Origin: Uliginosibacterium aquaticum | GTDB lineage: Bacteria; Pseudomonadota; Gammaproteobacteria; Burkholderiales; Rhodocyclaceae | NCBI RefSeq assembly: GCF_012972705.2 | Contig: NZ_JABCSC020000003.1 | Coordinates: forward strand, 558,001 to 622,000 | DNA: 64,000 nt | Reading direction: 5' to 3' | Shown here: positions 26,192 through 35,113 of the stretch, one piece after another | Layout: every line of letters starts with the position of its first letter | Numbering within the stretch: position 1 is the stretch's first letter | Notes under the pieces: generated by a model | What the model saw: only the letters and a program-made list of their open reading frames with translations | The model's database searches: none | What the model was told of the DNA's origin: nothing | Program-made: the position numbers and the translations under genes

Positions 26192-26881
26192 TCAGGCCTC
26201 ATGGTCGCGCAGGCGGGCAAGGTTTGCGACGCGGATGGTCTTGCCATCCACCTCCACCAGCCCGTCGGCCGACAGGTTGTGAAGGATGCGCGAGAAGGTC
26301 TCGGGGGTGACCGAGAGACGCGAAGCCAGTACCTGTTTGCTGGTTGGCAGATCAATTTCGACCGGGTCGGCGGCATCGTCTCCCGCCTCGCGCAGCAGGT
26401 AGCCGATCAGGCGCTGGGTGGAGGAGCGCAGGGCATAGCCCTCCACATCCTTGACCAGCGAGTGCAGGCGCAGCGACAGGCCGGCCAGCATTTTGCGGGC
26501 AAACAGCTTGTCGCTGTCGATCAGATCCTGCACCGGGTCGCGCGGCACGCCCAGTATCAGCGAGTCGGTCAGGGCTTCAGCCGTCACCGGGAACGGGCGG
26601 CCGAGGAACATCACCGCTTCGCCGAAACTCATATGGGCGGGGATGATCTCGAGCACTTTTTCGTTGCCGTTGGGCGCCGTCACCGCCAGCTTCATCTGAC
26701 CATGTACCACCACATAGAAGCCGGTACAGGGCGAGTTCTGGCGGAACAGCACATCACCGCGCGCCAGACGATGTTCAGTGACACTGGCGGCAATCCGGTC
26801 CAGCGCTTCGCCATCCACGGCGGCAAACATCGGCAGGCGGCCAAGCAGGCCGCGCACGTCGGCTTTGAGCTGTTTTTCCAT
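26192..26881 (-). CDS. Crp/Fnr family transcriptional regulator
   Basis: 229 residues from MEKQLKADVRGLLGRLP; a longer upstream frame would cross into earP control DNA. Residues about 15-125 form a cyclic-nucleotide-binding-like beta-roll (GDVLFRQNSPCTGFYVVVHGQ in part, SFGEAVMFLGRPFPVTAEA). The C-terminal winged helix contains SKQVLASRLSVTPETFSRIL, with the E-x2-S-R recognition pattern that in Fnr and Dnr reads TTGAT half-sites. There is no N-terminal cysteine cluster, so it is not an oxygen-sensing Fnr; a haem- or ligand-sensing Dnr-like role is possible. It is divergent from earP across 55 bp, which include a single ATTGATCAG. Confidence 0.88.
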   Translation of the reverse strand: MEKQLKADVRGLLGRLPMFAAVDGEALDRIAASVTEHRLARGDVLFRQNSPCTGFYVVVHGQMKLAVTAPNGNEKVLEIIPAHMSFGEAVMFLGRPFPVTAEALTDSLILGVPRDPVQDLIDSDKLFARKMLAGLSLRLHSLVKDVEGYALRSSTQRLIGYLLREAGDDAADPVEIDLPTSKQVLASRLSVTPETFSRILHNLSADGLVEVDGKTIRVANLARLRDHEA

Positions 26882-26936
26882 CTTGTTGTGACTTGCTGGG
26901 ACAATGTGGGGACCCCGCATTCTGATCAATCCTGTC

Positions 26937-28118
26937 ATGTCCGTCACGCGCTGCGACATCTTCTGCAAAGTCATCGACAACTATGGCGACATCGGTGTGT
27001 GCTGGCGCCTTGCCCGACAACTGGTGGCCGAGCATGGCCTGGCCGTGTGTTTGTGGGTCGATGATCTGGCAGTCTTTGCCCGGCTGGAAGGGGGCGTGGC
27101 GGTGGATGTCGCGGTGCAGGAGGTGGCTGGGGTGCGCATTTGCCGCTGGCGGGACGCTGTACAGGCCGAAGCTGCTGATCTCGTGATCGAAGCTTTTGCT
27201 TGTGACCCACCTGAGGCTTACGTGCGGGCAATGGCGGCGCGCGCCCACCGTCCGGTGTGGATCAATCTCGAATACCTCACCGCGGAAGACTGGGCCGCCG
27301 GCAGCCATGCCTTGCCCTCGCCGCATCCACGCCTGCCTCTGGTCAAACACTTCTTCTTTCCGGGTTTTACGCCCGCAACTGGTGGCCTGATCCGCGAAAC
27401 CCGCCTGTTCGACACGCTGCACATATTTCAATCGAGCGCCTCGGCTCAGAACGCATTCTGGCAGCGCATCAGCGGCGCTTGCGTGGCAGATGAGGCCTTG
27501 AAGATCTCGCTGTTCGCCTATGAAAACGCTGCGCTCCCGGGCCTGCTTGATGCTTGGGCAAACGGCGAGCGTGAAATCTTCTGCGCTGTCACTGCCGGGC
27601 GGCATTTGCCGCAGATCGAGGCCTGGCTTGCAGCTAAGGGCGTGGCCAACGGCGGTGACATGCCGGCTCGCGCCCACCGGCCGCTTCCGCAGGTGGGGCG
27701 CCTGCGCTTGGCTTTCCTGCCTTTCCTCGCCCAGCAGGATTACGACCTGCTGCTGGCTGCCTGTGATCTGAACTTTGTGCGCGGCGAAGATTCCTTCGTG
27801 CGTGCCCAGTGGGCCGCGCGGCCGCTGGTGTGGCACATCTATCAGCAGCAGGAGGGCGCCCATCTTCCCAAGCTGGCGGCTTTTCTCGCGCTTTACTGCA
27901 CGACACTGGGGGAAATGGAAAGCCGTGCGCTGCGCAAATTCTGGCAGGCCTGGGAGGACGAGCAGGGGGCCGACGCCTGTTGGCCGGCTCTGCTGGCCGC
28001 GCTGCCGGGCTTGCAGAAGCACGCACAGCGATGGACAAAAAATCTTGTTTCGGAGCCCGATCTGGGCTCCAAGCTGCTGATTTTCTGTAAAAACTTGCTA
28101 GAATGCCCGGCTTTGTAA
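26937..28118 (+). CDS. earP: EF-P arginine rhamnosyltransferase EarP
   Basis: 393 residues from the ATG at 26937. EarP transfers rhamnose from dTDP-L-rhamnose to Arg32 of elongation factor P. The N-terminal [20 protein letters not shown] carries the conserved Asp14 and Asp18 that correspond to catalytic residues in characterised EarPs, and the C-terminal half has [27 protein letters not shown] (quoted in part: RGEDS), the nucleotide-sugar site. It is immediately followed by its substrate gene efp, as is usual. The efp gene has Arg32, so the pair is functionally consistent. Confidence 0.95.
   Translation: MSVTRCDIFCKVIDNYGDIGVCWRLARQLVAEHGLAVCLWVDDLAVFARLEGGVAVDVAVQEVAGVRICRWRDAVQAEAADLVIEAFACDPPEAYVRAMAARAHRPVWINLEYLTAEDWAAGSHALPSPHPRLPLVKHFFFPGFTPATGGLIRETRLFDTLHIFQSSASAQNAFWQRISGACVADEALKISLFAYENAALPGLLDAWANGEREIFCAVTAGRHLPQIEAWLAAKGVANGGDMPARAHRPLPQVGRLRLAFLPFLAQQDYDLLLAACDLNFVRGEDSFVRAQWAARPLVWHIYQQQEGAHLPKLAAFLALYCTTLGEMESRALRKFWQAWEDEQGADACWPALLAALPGLQKHAQRWTKNLVSEPDLGSKLLIFCKNLLECPAL
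28077..28104 (+). promoter_or_regulatory. Candidate efp promoter inside the earP 3' end
   Basis: CTGATT (28077-28082), a 16-bp spacer and TAGAAT (28099-28104) resemble a sigma-70 promoter ending 57 bases before the efp ATG. A separate promoter would let the abundant EF-P be made in excess over its modifying enzyme. The -35 match is weak. Confidence 0.4.
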
Positions 28119-28161
28119 ACTTGTCAGGCGCACATCCGGGCGCCGCTTTAAGGTGTCCCCT

Positions 28162-28719
28162 ATGAAAACCGCTCAAGAACTCCGCGTCGGCAACGTCGTG
28201 ATGGTCGGCTCCGAGCCGCTGGTTGTGCAACGCGCTGAATACTCCAAGGGTGGCCGTAATGCCGCTCAAGTGAAGATGAAGTTCAAGAATCTGCTCACCG
28301 AAGCGGGTTCCGAATTCGTCTACAAGGCTGATGACAAGTTTGAGGTCGTTCAGCTCGACCGCAAGGAAGTGACCTACTCCTACTTCGCCGAGCCGATGTA
28401 CGTGTTCATGGACGATGAGTACAACCAGTACGACATCGAAGCCGACAACATGACCGATGCACTGAAGTATCTGGAAGACGGCCTGAAGTGCGAAGTCGTG
28501 TTCTACAACGAGAAGGCCATCTCGGTTGAACTGCCCACCTCCGTGGTCCGTGTGGTCGAGTACACCGAGCCTGCCGTGAAGGGCGATACCTCCGGCAAGG
28601 TGATGAAGCCCGCTCGCCTGGCGACCGGTTTCGAACTGCCGGTACCGGCCTTCGTTGAAATCGGCGACAAGATCGAAATCGATACGCGTACCGACGAATA
28701 CAAGAGCCGCGTGAAGTAA
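28162..28719 (+). CDS. efp: Elongation factor P (EarP/rhamnosylated type)
   Basis: 185 residues from the ATG at 28162, which has AAGGTG at 28150-28155 as ribosome-binding site. EF-P rescues ribosomes stalled at polyproline. The modified loop is YSKGGRNAA with Arg at position 32, the residue rhamnosylated by EarP, rather than the Lys34 used by EpmA or deoxyhypusine types. Three beta-barrel domains are visible, ending [17 protein letters not shown]. Tandem hairpins follow the stop. Confidence 0.98.
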   Translation: MKTAQELRVGNVVMVGSEPLVVQRAEYSKGGRNAAQVKMKFKNLLTEAGSEFVYKADDKFEVVQLDRKEVTYSYFAEPMYVFMDDEYNQYDIEADNMTDALKYLEDGLKCEVVFYNEKAISVELPTSVVRVVEYTEPAVKGDTSGKVMKPARLATGFELPVPAFVEIGDKIEIDTRTDEYKSRVK

Positions 28720-28730
28720 GTGCCGGACGC

Positions 28731-28781
28731 TTCGCCAGAGATTCTGGCGAAATGAAAAAGGGACCTCCGTGGTCCCTTTTT
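28731..28781. terminator. Tandem hairpins ending efp; second is an intrinsic terminator
   Basis: TTCGCCAGA/TCTGGCGAA (28731-28739/28743-28751) forms a tight 9-bp stem, followed at once by an 11-bp stem AAAAAGGGACC/GGTCCCTTTTT (28755-28765/28771-28781) and more T residues. The second has A-run and T-run flanks and can also stop the convergent minus-strand gene at 28803. Confidence 0.9.
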
Positions 28782-28802
28782 GTTTTTCTGCGTTTCTTTT
28801 GT

Positions 28803-29234
28803 TCAGCGTTGCAAGGGGCCGGCGGCCGGCGCACTCATGGCCAGGGTTTGCGCGACGGATGCTTCGCGAGCGATCAGGCGCAGGCTGTGCGCGTCGTAGC
28901 GGTAATCGGCATCGTCGCCGCGCAGCCACAGTTCGTGACCGTTTGCCTGCAACTTCATGGCTCGCACCTCACGCCGTTCGGCGCTGCGCAAAGCACCGAT
29001 TTCGCCGACGGTGTTGCGCAGGTTCAGCACCCGCACGCTGCCATCGGCCTGCGCTACATAGAGCATCTGGCGGCTGGCGTCGAAGCTTTGCTGCGTTGGA
29101 GCCGGGCTCGTGATGGCGCGCATTTTCTCGCCGGCCAAGCCTAGCAGTAGTGGGATGGCGATGACGCTCGTGCATAGCGCAAGGGTTTGCAGGCGTGAAG
29201 GGCTGGAGGCGGCGGAGGTGGTTTGCGGCAACAT
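28803..29234 (-). CDS. Hypothetical membrane-anchored protein
   Basis: 143 residues from MLPQTTSAASSPSR, with GGGAG about 9 bases upstream of the ATG at 29234. One hydrophobic helix (LALCTSVIAIPLLLGLAG, about 18-35) would anchor it in the inner membrane with a periplasmic domain of about 105 residues. That domain has beta-propeller-like short strands (LYVAQADGSVRVLNLRNT, ELWLRGDDADYRYDAHSLRL). I do not recognise the family. It is divergent from the MocR regulator and shares its operator region, so it may be a target. Confidence 0.7.
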   Translation of the reverse strand: MLPQTTSAASSPSRLQTLALCTSVIAIPLLLGLAGEKMRAITSPAPTQQSFDASRQMLYVAQADGSVRVLNLRNTVGEIGALRSAERREVRAMKLQANGHELWLRGDDADYRYDAHSLRLIAREASVAQTLAMSAPAAGPLQR

Positions 29235-29292
29235 GATGGCTCCCGGTTTTGTTGTCGTGCAACAAGACAATAGCGGACAATTCCGTTTGCCG

Positions 29293-29338
29293 ACCGGTAC
29301 AATAATTCTGGCAATGCAACGCACTGTACCGGTCCAAT
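29293..29338. promoter_or_regulatory. Repeated operator candidate for the MocR-type regulator
   Basis: ACCGGTACAAT (29293-29303) recurs as ACCGGTCCAAT (29328-29338), 10 of 11 bases identical and 35 bases apart. The same DNA also has a perfect 9-bp inverted repeat, ACCGGTACA (29293-29301) and TGTACCGGT (29325-29333). MocR-family proteins are known to bind direct repeats in their own upstream regions. The site lies in the 137-bp divergent gap, ending 33 bases before the regulator's ATG. Confidence 0.6.
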
Positions 29339-29371
29339 CACCGGCACGGACATGGCCGGAGGAGCCGACAC

Positions 29372-30781
29372 ATGCTGCAGATCAGCCTTTCCCCCGAGAG
29401 CGGCGTGCCGCTCGTAGATCAGATCGTGCACGCCATTCGTGGCCAGATCGAAGATCGCGTGTTGCGCCCGGGAGCACGCTTGGCGGCGATCCGCCAGTTC
29501 GCCGAAAACCATGAGGTGAGCCGCTTCACGGTGGTGGAGGCGTATGACCGGCTGGTGGCTCAGGGTTACGTCCAGTCGCGCCGTGGCTCCGGTTTTTACG
29601 TCGCCAATCGCAGCTTGCCGGCGAGCAATCCCCATCCCGCCCCGATTGCGAGTGCGGCCGTGGATGCAGCCTGGCTGATGCGGCAGGCACTCGATGCGGG
29701 GGCCGAGGGCTTGCGCGCGAGTGCCGGCTGGCTGCCGCGCAGCTGGCTGGATGAAGAGGGCTTGCGGCGCCAGTTGCGTGCCATGCTGCGCGACGAGGGC
29801 AGCAATCTGGGCGACTACGGCCGTCCGCAGGGCTACCTGCCGCTGCGCCAGCATCTGCCCTTCAAGCTGGCCGAGCTGGGCATCGCGGTGCAGCCGGCGC
29901 AGATCGTGCTGACGCATGGCGCCACTCAAGCGCTGGATATGGCGGTGCACCACTTCGTGCGACGCGGTGACGCGGTGCTGGTGGATGATCCAGGCTATTT
30001 CTCGCTTTTCGGCCTGTTGCGGCTGCATGGTGCGCGCCTGATCGGTGTGCCGTGGACGCCCGAGGGACCGGATGCGGCCGAGCTTGAGCGCCTGGCCGCC
30101 GAACACAAGCCGAAGGTGTATTTCACCCAGTCGGTGCTGCACAACCCGACTGGTGCCTGTCTCTCGCCAGCCAATGCCTATCGCATCCTGCAGTGCGCGG
30201 CGCGCCACGATTTCCATATCGTCGAAGACGATACTTACTGTGATCTGCATCCGGGCATTACGACGCGCCTGGCGGCACTCGATCACCTGGATCGAGTGGT
30301 CTACATCAGCAGTTTTTCCAAGACCCTGTCCGGCAATCTGCGGGTGGGGTTTGTGGCGGCCTGTCCGGCCATCACCGAGGCGCTTACCAACATCAAGGTG
30401 CTGACCTCGCTGGCCACCCCCGAAGCGGCCGAGGATATGGTGTATCGGATGCTGACCGAGGGCCACTACCGAAAATATGTGGAGCGTTTGCGCAACCGTC
30501 TCGGTGAGGCCAGTGCGCGCACCCTGCGCCTGGCCGACAAGGTGGGGCTCGCGCCCTTTATCGCGCCCCAAGGCGGGGTCTTCATCTGGACGAGGATTCC
30601 CGGCGTGGACGATGCCGTAGCGCTGGCCGCACGGGCCGCGCAGCAGGGCATCATTCTCGCGCCCGGCACCCTGTTCCGCCCGCAAGGCCAGGCCTCTCCG
30701 TGGCTGCGCCTGAACGTGGCTTATGGCGGTGATGTGCGCCTGGAGCGTTTTCTGGGTGAGGCGCTGGATGCGCAAGGCTGA
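29372..30781 (+). CDS. MocR/PdxR family regulator: GntR winged helix fused to aminotransferase domain
   Basis: 469 residues. The N-terminal 75 or so are a GntR winged-helix domain (PLVDQIVHAIRGQIEDRVLR, FAENHEVSRFTVVEAYDRL). After a short linker, residues about 110-465 form a fold-type I PLP aminotransferase domain, with the PLP Lys in SSFSKTLSGNLRVGF, HNPTGACLSP as the Asn/Pro motif and EDDTYCDLHP as the Asp. MocR proteins use PLP or related ligands as effectors rather than for catalysis; PdxR controls vitamin B6 synthesis, but the target here is unknown. It is divergent from a small membrane protein with a repeated operator between. Confidence 0.93.
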   Translation: MLQISLSPESGVPLVDQIVHAIRGQIEDRVLRPGARLAAIRQFAENHEVSRFTVVEAYDRLVAQGYVQSRRGSGFYVANRSLPASNPHPAPIASAAVDAAWLMRQALDAGAEGLRASAGWLPRSWLDEEGLRRQLRAMLRDEGSNLGDYGRPQGYLPLRQHLPFKLAELGIAVQPAQIVLTHGATQALDMAVHHFVRRGDAVLVDDPGYFSLFGLLRLHGARLIGVPWTPEGPDAAELERLAAEHKPKVYFTQSVLHNPTGACLSPANAYRILQCAARHDFHIVEDDTYCDLHPGITTRLAALDHLDRVVYISSFSKTLSGNLRVGFVAACPAITEALTNIKVLTSLATPEAAEDMVYRMLTEGHYRKYVERLRNRLGEASARTLRLADKVGLAPFIAPQGGVFIWTRIPGVDDAVALAARAAQQGIILAPGTLFRPQGQASPWLRLNVAYGGDVRLERFLGEALDAQG

Positions 30782-30830
30782 AGGCACGTCGCTTGCGTGA
30801 ATCCGTTGCTGTTTAGACGAGGAGAGGCTT

Positions 30831-32138
30831 GTGCGCTTTGAAGCACTGATGGCGAAATTGCCACGCAGTTGGCGGATTCCGCTGCGCGCCGGGCGCTGGC
30901 AGGGGCGGGGGCTGTTCGGTGCGCTGGCCCTGCTGGCTGCGTGCGGGGTGATCCTGCTGGCGGTGCTGGCGGATTGGGCGGCCTTGCTGCACCTGCGGCT
31001 GATGGCGGTGTCGCCCTGGCTGGCCCTGCTGTGGATGCCGGCCGGTTTCGCGTTGAGCAGTTGGCTGAGTCTGCGGATTTTTGCCGGTACGCAGGGGAGT
31101 GGTGTACCGCAGACGGTGGCTGCCGCCCTCGATCATGGGGTGCACATGCCGGGTTTTCGCGCCGCACTCGGCAAACTCCTGCTGACGCCACTGGCCATGC
31201 TGTGGGGCGCTGCAGCCGGGCGTGAAGGGCCGAGTATCTTTCTGGGGGCTGCGATCATGCAGGGTGGTGCGCGCTGGTCCTACCTGCGTCACGCTGCGAG
31301 CCCGCGCCAGTTGCTGGTGGCAGGTGGTGCGATCGGGGTCGCCGCGGCTTTCAACACGCCGCTGGCGGGCATCATGTTTGCAATCGAGGAGCTCAGCCGC
31401 AAGCGAAGTTTCAATGCCAATGCCACCACCCTGATGGCTGTCGTACTGGCAGGCCTGGCTTCAACTGCACTGCTTGGCAACTACCTCTATTTCGGCCGCA
31501 GCGCGGCCACTCTGGCTGTGTTCAGCGAACTCGATGCGCTCTTGCTGTGCGGCATAGTGGGTGGGCTGGCTGGCGGCCTCTTTTCGCGCGCCGCGATCAA
31601 TGTCGAACGCCTGCTGCCGGTGCGCCTGCGCAGCCTGCGGGCTGGGCGACCGATGTACTTTGCCTCGGCCTGCGGGCTGTGCGCTGCTTTATTGGGATTG
31701 GCCAGCGGCGGGCTGACATGGGGAACCGGCTATGAGGAGGCGCGACAGGCCGTGACCAGCGCCGCCAGCATGCCCTTGTACTACAGTCCGCTGAAGATGC
31801 TGTCTCTGCTGATCACTTTCGCCTCTTCCATTCCGGCCGGCATTTTCGCGCCTTCGCTGGCCATCGGCGCCGGTTTATCCGGTTTCGTAGAGTTTCTCTG
31901 CCCCGGCAGCACGCTTGGGGCGCTGGCCTTGCTGTGCATGGCTGCCTATCTGGGAGGACTGACTCAGGCTCCGATCACCTCTTTCGTCGTGGTGCTGGAG
32001 ATGAGCAGCAATCAGCAATTGATGATCCCGCTGATTTTGGCCGCAACTCTGGGCCATGTCGCCGCACGGGCAAGTGGCGCCGAGCCGGTGTTCTACGGTC
32101 TGGCGCGGCGCCTTCCATTGCCTAGCGGCTCTCCTTGA
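30831..32138 (+). CDS. ClC-family chloride channel/transporter
   Basis: 435 residues starting at a GTG (30831) with AGGAG about 10 bases upstream. The three anion-pathway signatures are present: GSGVPQ (Ser of the selectivity filter), GREGPSIFLGA with the gating Glu, and PAGIFAPSLAIGAG. About a dozen hydrophobic helices follow the fold. There is no C-terminal CBS pair. It could be an H+/Cl- exchanger or a channel; sequence alone does not decide. Its 3' end overlaps the convergent carbonic anhydrase gene by 17 bp. Confidence 0.92.
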   Translation: MRFEALMAKLPRSWRIPLRAGRWQGRGLFGALALLAACGVILLAVLADWAALLHLRLMAVSPWLALLWMPAGFALSSWLSLRIFAGTQGSGVPQTVAAALDHGVHMPGFRAALGKLLLTPLAMLWGAAAGREGPSIFLGAAIMQGGARWSYLRHAASPRQLLVAGGAIGVAAAFNTPLAGIMFAIEELSRKRSFNANATTLMAVVLAGLASTALLGNYLYFGRSAATLAVFSELDALLLCGIVGGLAGGLFSRAAINVERLLPVRLRSLRAGRPMYFASACGLCAALLGLASGGLTWGTGYEEARQAVTSAASMPLYYSPLKMLSLLITFASSIPAGIFAPSLAIGAGLSGFVEFLCPGSTLGALALLCMAAYLGGLTQAPITSFVVVLEMSSNQQLMIPLILAATLGHVAARASGAEPVFYGLARRLPLPSGSP

Positions 32139-33561
32139 TTACGCGCCCCTTCTGGGCTTGGAGCGGGCGGGCGTTGTTGCTATAGAAGCGGCTGAAGATT
32201 TCGATCTGCTCGCGCGATAGGCTCATTGGTTGCTTGAGCACCAGCCACAGCACGCCTTCGGTGCACGGCGGGGTTGTGAGTGAGCCCATGTAGCTGTAGT
32301 AATCGAGCCTGGCGGGCAGCAGTTCGCTCATGCGGATGGAGGCTTTTGGCGTGTATTCCTCGTTCTTCTCCAGCGGCAGATTGTTCCACAGGGTCTGGAT
32401 CAGAGGGTTGGCCGCGCCTTCCTCGATTAGTACCGCGACGACCGCCAGGCGCCCCTCCAGATCCTTATGCACCAGATGCGCCACCATCGCGAAGGCGCGT
32501 CCGCCGACGCGCTCTTCGGACGGCCGATGAAAGTGGAATTGCTGCAGCTCGTAGTTGCGCCCCATGACCGTGAGCATGGAGCCGGATCCGTAATTGACCT
32601 GGATGGTGTGGCCGTTATCGACGATGCGGAAATAGGACGGCTTGTAGTCGAACACCAGCTCTTCCTGCTCAACGCGGATGCCGTCGCGGATGTCGATCGG
32701 GGATTGTCGGCTGCCGCGGCTACAGGCGCTGTTGGCCGGATTCAGCGAGGCCCAGAATTCAGGCCCGGTCTCGCCCTCGTAACTCCAGTGGGCGTGCGGG
32801 TTGTGAGCCACTGGAGCCGCCGCGACCGCATGGCTGGCCGGGGCTTTGGGGGCTCTCGGCGCGACCGGCCGGGGCGTGTATTGCGGCGGTGCCGCGCGAT
32901 ACACCGGCGGAGTGGGGGCTTCCTGGCTGGCGGCTTTGGGCTCCGGGTTCAGGGGCGGCTTGGCGGTGATTTCTCCATGGGCGGCGGCGGAAGCCGGAGC
33001 GGCTGGCTTTGCGCTGGCGGCGGGGGCTTCGTCCTTGACGAGGCGGAGCTCGGCGCGGCGAAAGGGGCGCTCGCTGCCCTCTGTACTGCCGGCCGCGGCG
33101 GCACGCCGACCGGCCTCATCGGCGATTTCCTGCAGGCTGCGTTTGCTGGCAGGGCTGGTTTTCTTCGCCGTTTCAGAGGCAGGGAGCGGGCAGATTTCGT
33201 TCAGGAAGCGCTCATCGACGGTGCCCGGGCGAACGACGCTGGGGTTGCTGGCATCAACGTTTTCCTCGCGCAGTACGCGGTCGTCGGCCGACAGATAGAC
33301 TCGTTTGACGAGGGTGAAGCTGCGTGTGCGGCAGTCGTAACGGTTTAGTGCGCGCAGGGTCTTGTAACCTGCTTTGTCGGCCTGAGCCTCGGTGAGTACG
33401 ATGCGCCCCCAGGCCACCCGTGAGCCACCGTCGGATTCCATCACGCTGCCACGATCGATTTCGACGCTGCGCAGCTTGTCTTTGGCTACCACTAGCCAGT
33501 CAGCCGCCTGCAGTGGCAGGCAACACACGGCACACAGCAGCCCAGCAGAAAATTTGCCCAT
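32122..33561 (-). CDS. Alpha-carbonic anhydrase with N-terminal surface-adhesin-E-like domain
   Basis: 479 residues with a signal peptide ending LQAA. Residues about 20-125 (WLVVAKDKLRSVEIDRGSV, RVAWGRIVLTEAQ) resemble the adhesin-E-like domain found in secreted betaproteobacterial proteins. A Pro/Ala-rich low-complexity linker covers about 130-255. The rest is a complete alpha-type carbonic anhydrase: WSYEGETGPEFWASLNP, SRQSPIDI, zinc ligands His343, His345 (QFHFHRPSEE) and His362 (VAHLVH), and LTTPPCTEGVLW. It should hydrate CO2 in the periplasm or at the surface. The ATG at 33561 is preferred over a GTG two codons earlier. The fusion is unusual. Confidence 0.88.
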   Translation of the reverse strand: MGKFSAGLLCAVCCLPLQAADWLVVAKDKLRSVEIDRGSVMESDGGSRVAWGRIVLTEAQADKAGYKTLRALNRYDCRTRSFTLVKRVYLSADDRVLREENVDASNPSVVRPGTVDERFLNEICPLPASETAKKTSPASKRSLQEIADEAGRRAAAAGSTEGSERPFRRAELRLVKDEAPAASAKPAAPASAAAHGEITAKPPLNPEPKAASQEAPTPPVYRAAPPQYTPRPVAPRAPKAPASHAVAAAPVAHNPHAHWSYEGETGPEFWASLNPANSACSRGSRQSPIDIRDGIRVEQEELVFDYKPSYFRIVDNGHTIQVNYGSGSMLTVMGRNYELQQFHFHRPSEERVGGRAFAMVAHLVHKDLEGRLAVVAVLIEEGAANPLIQTLWNNLPLEKNEEYTPKASIRMSELLPARLDYYSYMGSLTTPPCTEGVLWLVLKQPMSLSREQIEIFSRFYSNNARPLQAQKGRVIKESR

Positions 33562-33679
33562 GATCACACCCGGAATATGCGGAAACTTCCTTGCTTAGCG
33601 GCACAGCGGGGGGCTGCCTTGAGCGGAGCGCGCCACTTCGGGGCCCGGACGGTCGTCAGCGATGCTAGGCTCCGGCCCC

Positions 33680-34708
33680 ATGAGTGACTTTGCTACCCGC
33701 CTGATGGCCTGGCAGCGCCAACATGGCCGCCACGACCTGCCCTGGCAGAACACACGCGATCCCTACCGCGTCTGGCTGTCCGAAATCATGTTGCAGCAGA
33801 CCCAGGTGGATACGGTGATCCCGTACTACCTGCGTTTTCTGGTGCGTTTTCCGGATGTTGCTGCGCTGGCAGCAGCCCCGCTTGATGAGGTGCTCGCACT
33901 GTGGGCCGGGCTGGGCTATTACGCCCGGGCGCGTAACCTGCATCGGGCTGCGCAGGCCGTGATGAGCGAGCATGGCGGGCGCTTCCCGGCCACTGCCGCG
34001 CTGCTCACCAGCCTGCCCGGGATCGGCCGTTCGACTGCCGCGGCGATTGCCTCCTTCTGCTACGGCGAGCGGGTGGCGATTCTCGATGGAAATGTGAAGC
34101 GCGTGCTGTGCCGGCATTTCGGCATCAGTGGTTTCCCCGGCGAGCGGGCGGTGGAGCAGCAACTGTGGGCTTTGGCGGAATCCTTGCTGCCGGAGACCGG
34201 GCTCGAAATCTATCCGCAGGCCCAGATGGATCTGGGTGCAACGCTGTGTACGCGCAGCCGGCCGCGCTGTGAAGCTTGCCCCTTGAGTGAGTCCTGTCAT
34301 GCCCGGGCGCATGGCCTGACCGCCAGTTTGCCGGCGCCGCGGCCCAAGAAGGCACAGCCTCAACGCTGTGCCGAGCTGCTGCTGATCGAGGCTGAAGGCG
34401 CGGTTTTGCTTGAGCAGCGGCCGCTGCAGGGGATCTGGGGAGGGCTCTTCAGCCTGCCCGAAATGATCGAGGGCGAAACACCGGCGCAGGCCGCGCTACG
34501 CTATCTGGGTCAGGCGGCTCAGAACTGGGAGGCGCTGCCGCCGGTACAGCATGTGTTTACCCATTTCCGTCTACAAATCCAGCCTTGGCGGACTTGCCTC
34601 GCTCACGTGCCGCCTGGCGTGGCGCAGGGGGCCTTGCGCTGGGTGCCGCGTGAGGCATTGGCGCAGTTGGGGCTCCCGGCACCGATCCGCAAGCTGCTGG
34701 AAACTTAG
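33680..34708 (+). CDS. mutY: A/G-specific adenine glycosylase
   Basis: 342-residue base-excision enzyme removing adenine opposite 8-oxoguanine. The start is the ATG at 33680. The catalytic Glu is in WLSEIMLQQTQV (Glu35), the helix-hairpin-helix is LPGIGRSTAAAI, and the Asp is in VAILDGNVKRV. A [4Fe-4S] cluster motif is present as C-x6-C-x2-C-x5-C (CTRSRPRCEACPLSESC). The C-terminal third is the NUDIX-like domain that recognises 8-oxoguanine (GIWGGLFSLPE). Its stop overlaps the convergent small zinc-finger gene. Confidence 0.97.
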   Translation: MSDFATRLMAWQRQHGRHDLPWQNTRDPYRVWLSEIMLQQTQVDTVIPYYLRFLVRFPDVAALAAAPLDEVLALWAGLGYYARARNLHRAAQAVMSEHGGRFPATAALLTSLPGIGRSTAAAIASFCYGERVAILDGNVKRVLCRHFGISGFPGERAVEQQLWALAESLLPETGLEIYPQAQMDLGATLCTRSRPRCEACPLSESCHARAHGLTASLPAPRPKKAQPQRCAELLLIEAEGAVLLEQRPLQGIWGGLFSLPEMIEGETPAQAALRYLGQAAQNWEALPPVQHVFTHFRLQIQPWRTCLAHVPPGVAQGALRWVPREALAQLGLPAPIRKLLET

Positions 34709-34917
34709 CTGCGGGTTGAGATCAGGCGCGCGGCACGCGTGACGCACAGGTCGCAGATATAGACCGAGTTCGGCCCTGGCACCAGCATGCCTACGGCCGA
34801 CTGCGGCTTGCCGCAGAAGGAGCAGCAGACATCCTCAGGTTCGCGCTCGCGCAGCTGGTTGATGGCTTCGTTCAGTTCCAGCATTGTTTGGCTGAAATCC
34901 ATCGTTGAATCGCTCAT
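34705..34917 (-). CDS. Stand-alone ClpX-type C4 zinc-finger protein
   Basis: Only 70 residues. The C-terminal part is the zinc-binding domain normally at the N-terminus of ClpX: C-x2-C (32-35) and C-x2-C (55-58) in CSFCGK and ICDLCV, with the linking GPNSVYI. There is no AAA+ module and no room for one. The N-terminal half is acidic and helical (MLELNEAINQLREREPEDV). In ClpX this domain dimerises and recruits adaptors such as SspB, so the free domain could act as an adaptor or competitor. It is 196 bp downstream of a lone Lon N-domain gene on the same strand. Confidence 0.85.
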   Translation of the reverse strand: MSDSTMDFSQTMLELNEAINQLREREPEDVCCSFCGKPQSAVGMLVPGPNSVYICDLCVTRAARLISTRS

Positions 34918-35113
34918 GGCATCTCTCCCGGAAAGATTCTCCGGTCCATTTTAGGGACAGGTGAGTGCTGAGTGTCGATCGCTTCCCCTTCGGCGTACAA
35001 GGGAATCCGTCACGCTTTACGCCAGCGTCGGACGAGGGGCGGATATCCGCTATGAATGGTAGGCGGAAGCTGCCAAATAATTGATTTGTTGAAACAATCA
35101 TTTGGCGGCAGCA

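Noticed and set aside
26921-26931. FNR/Dnr box in the crp-earP gap.
   Set aside because: Only one half-site (ATTGATCAG on the minus strand) is present and the partner half is missing.
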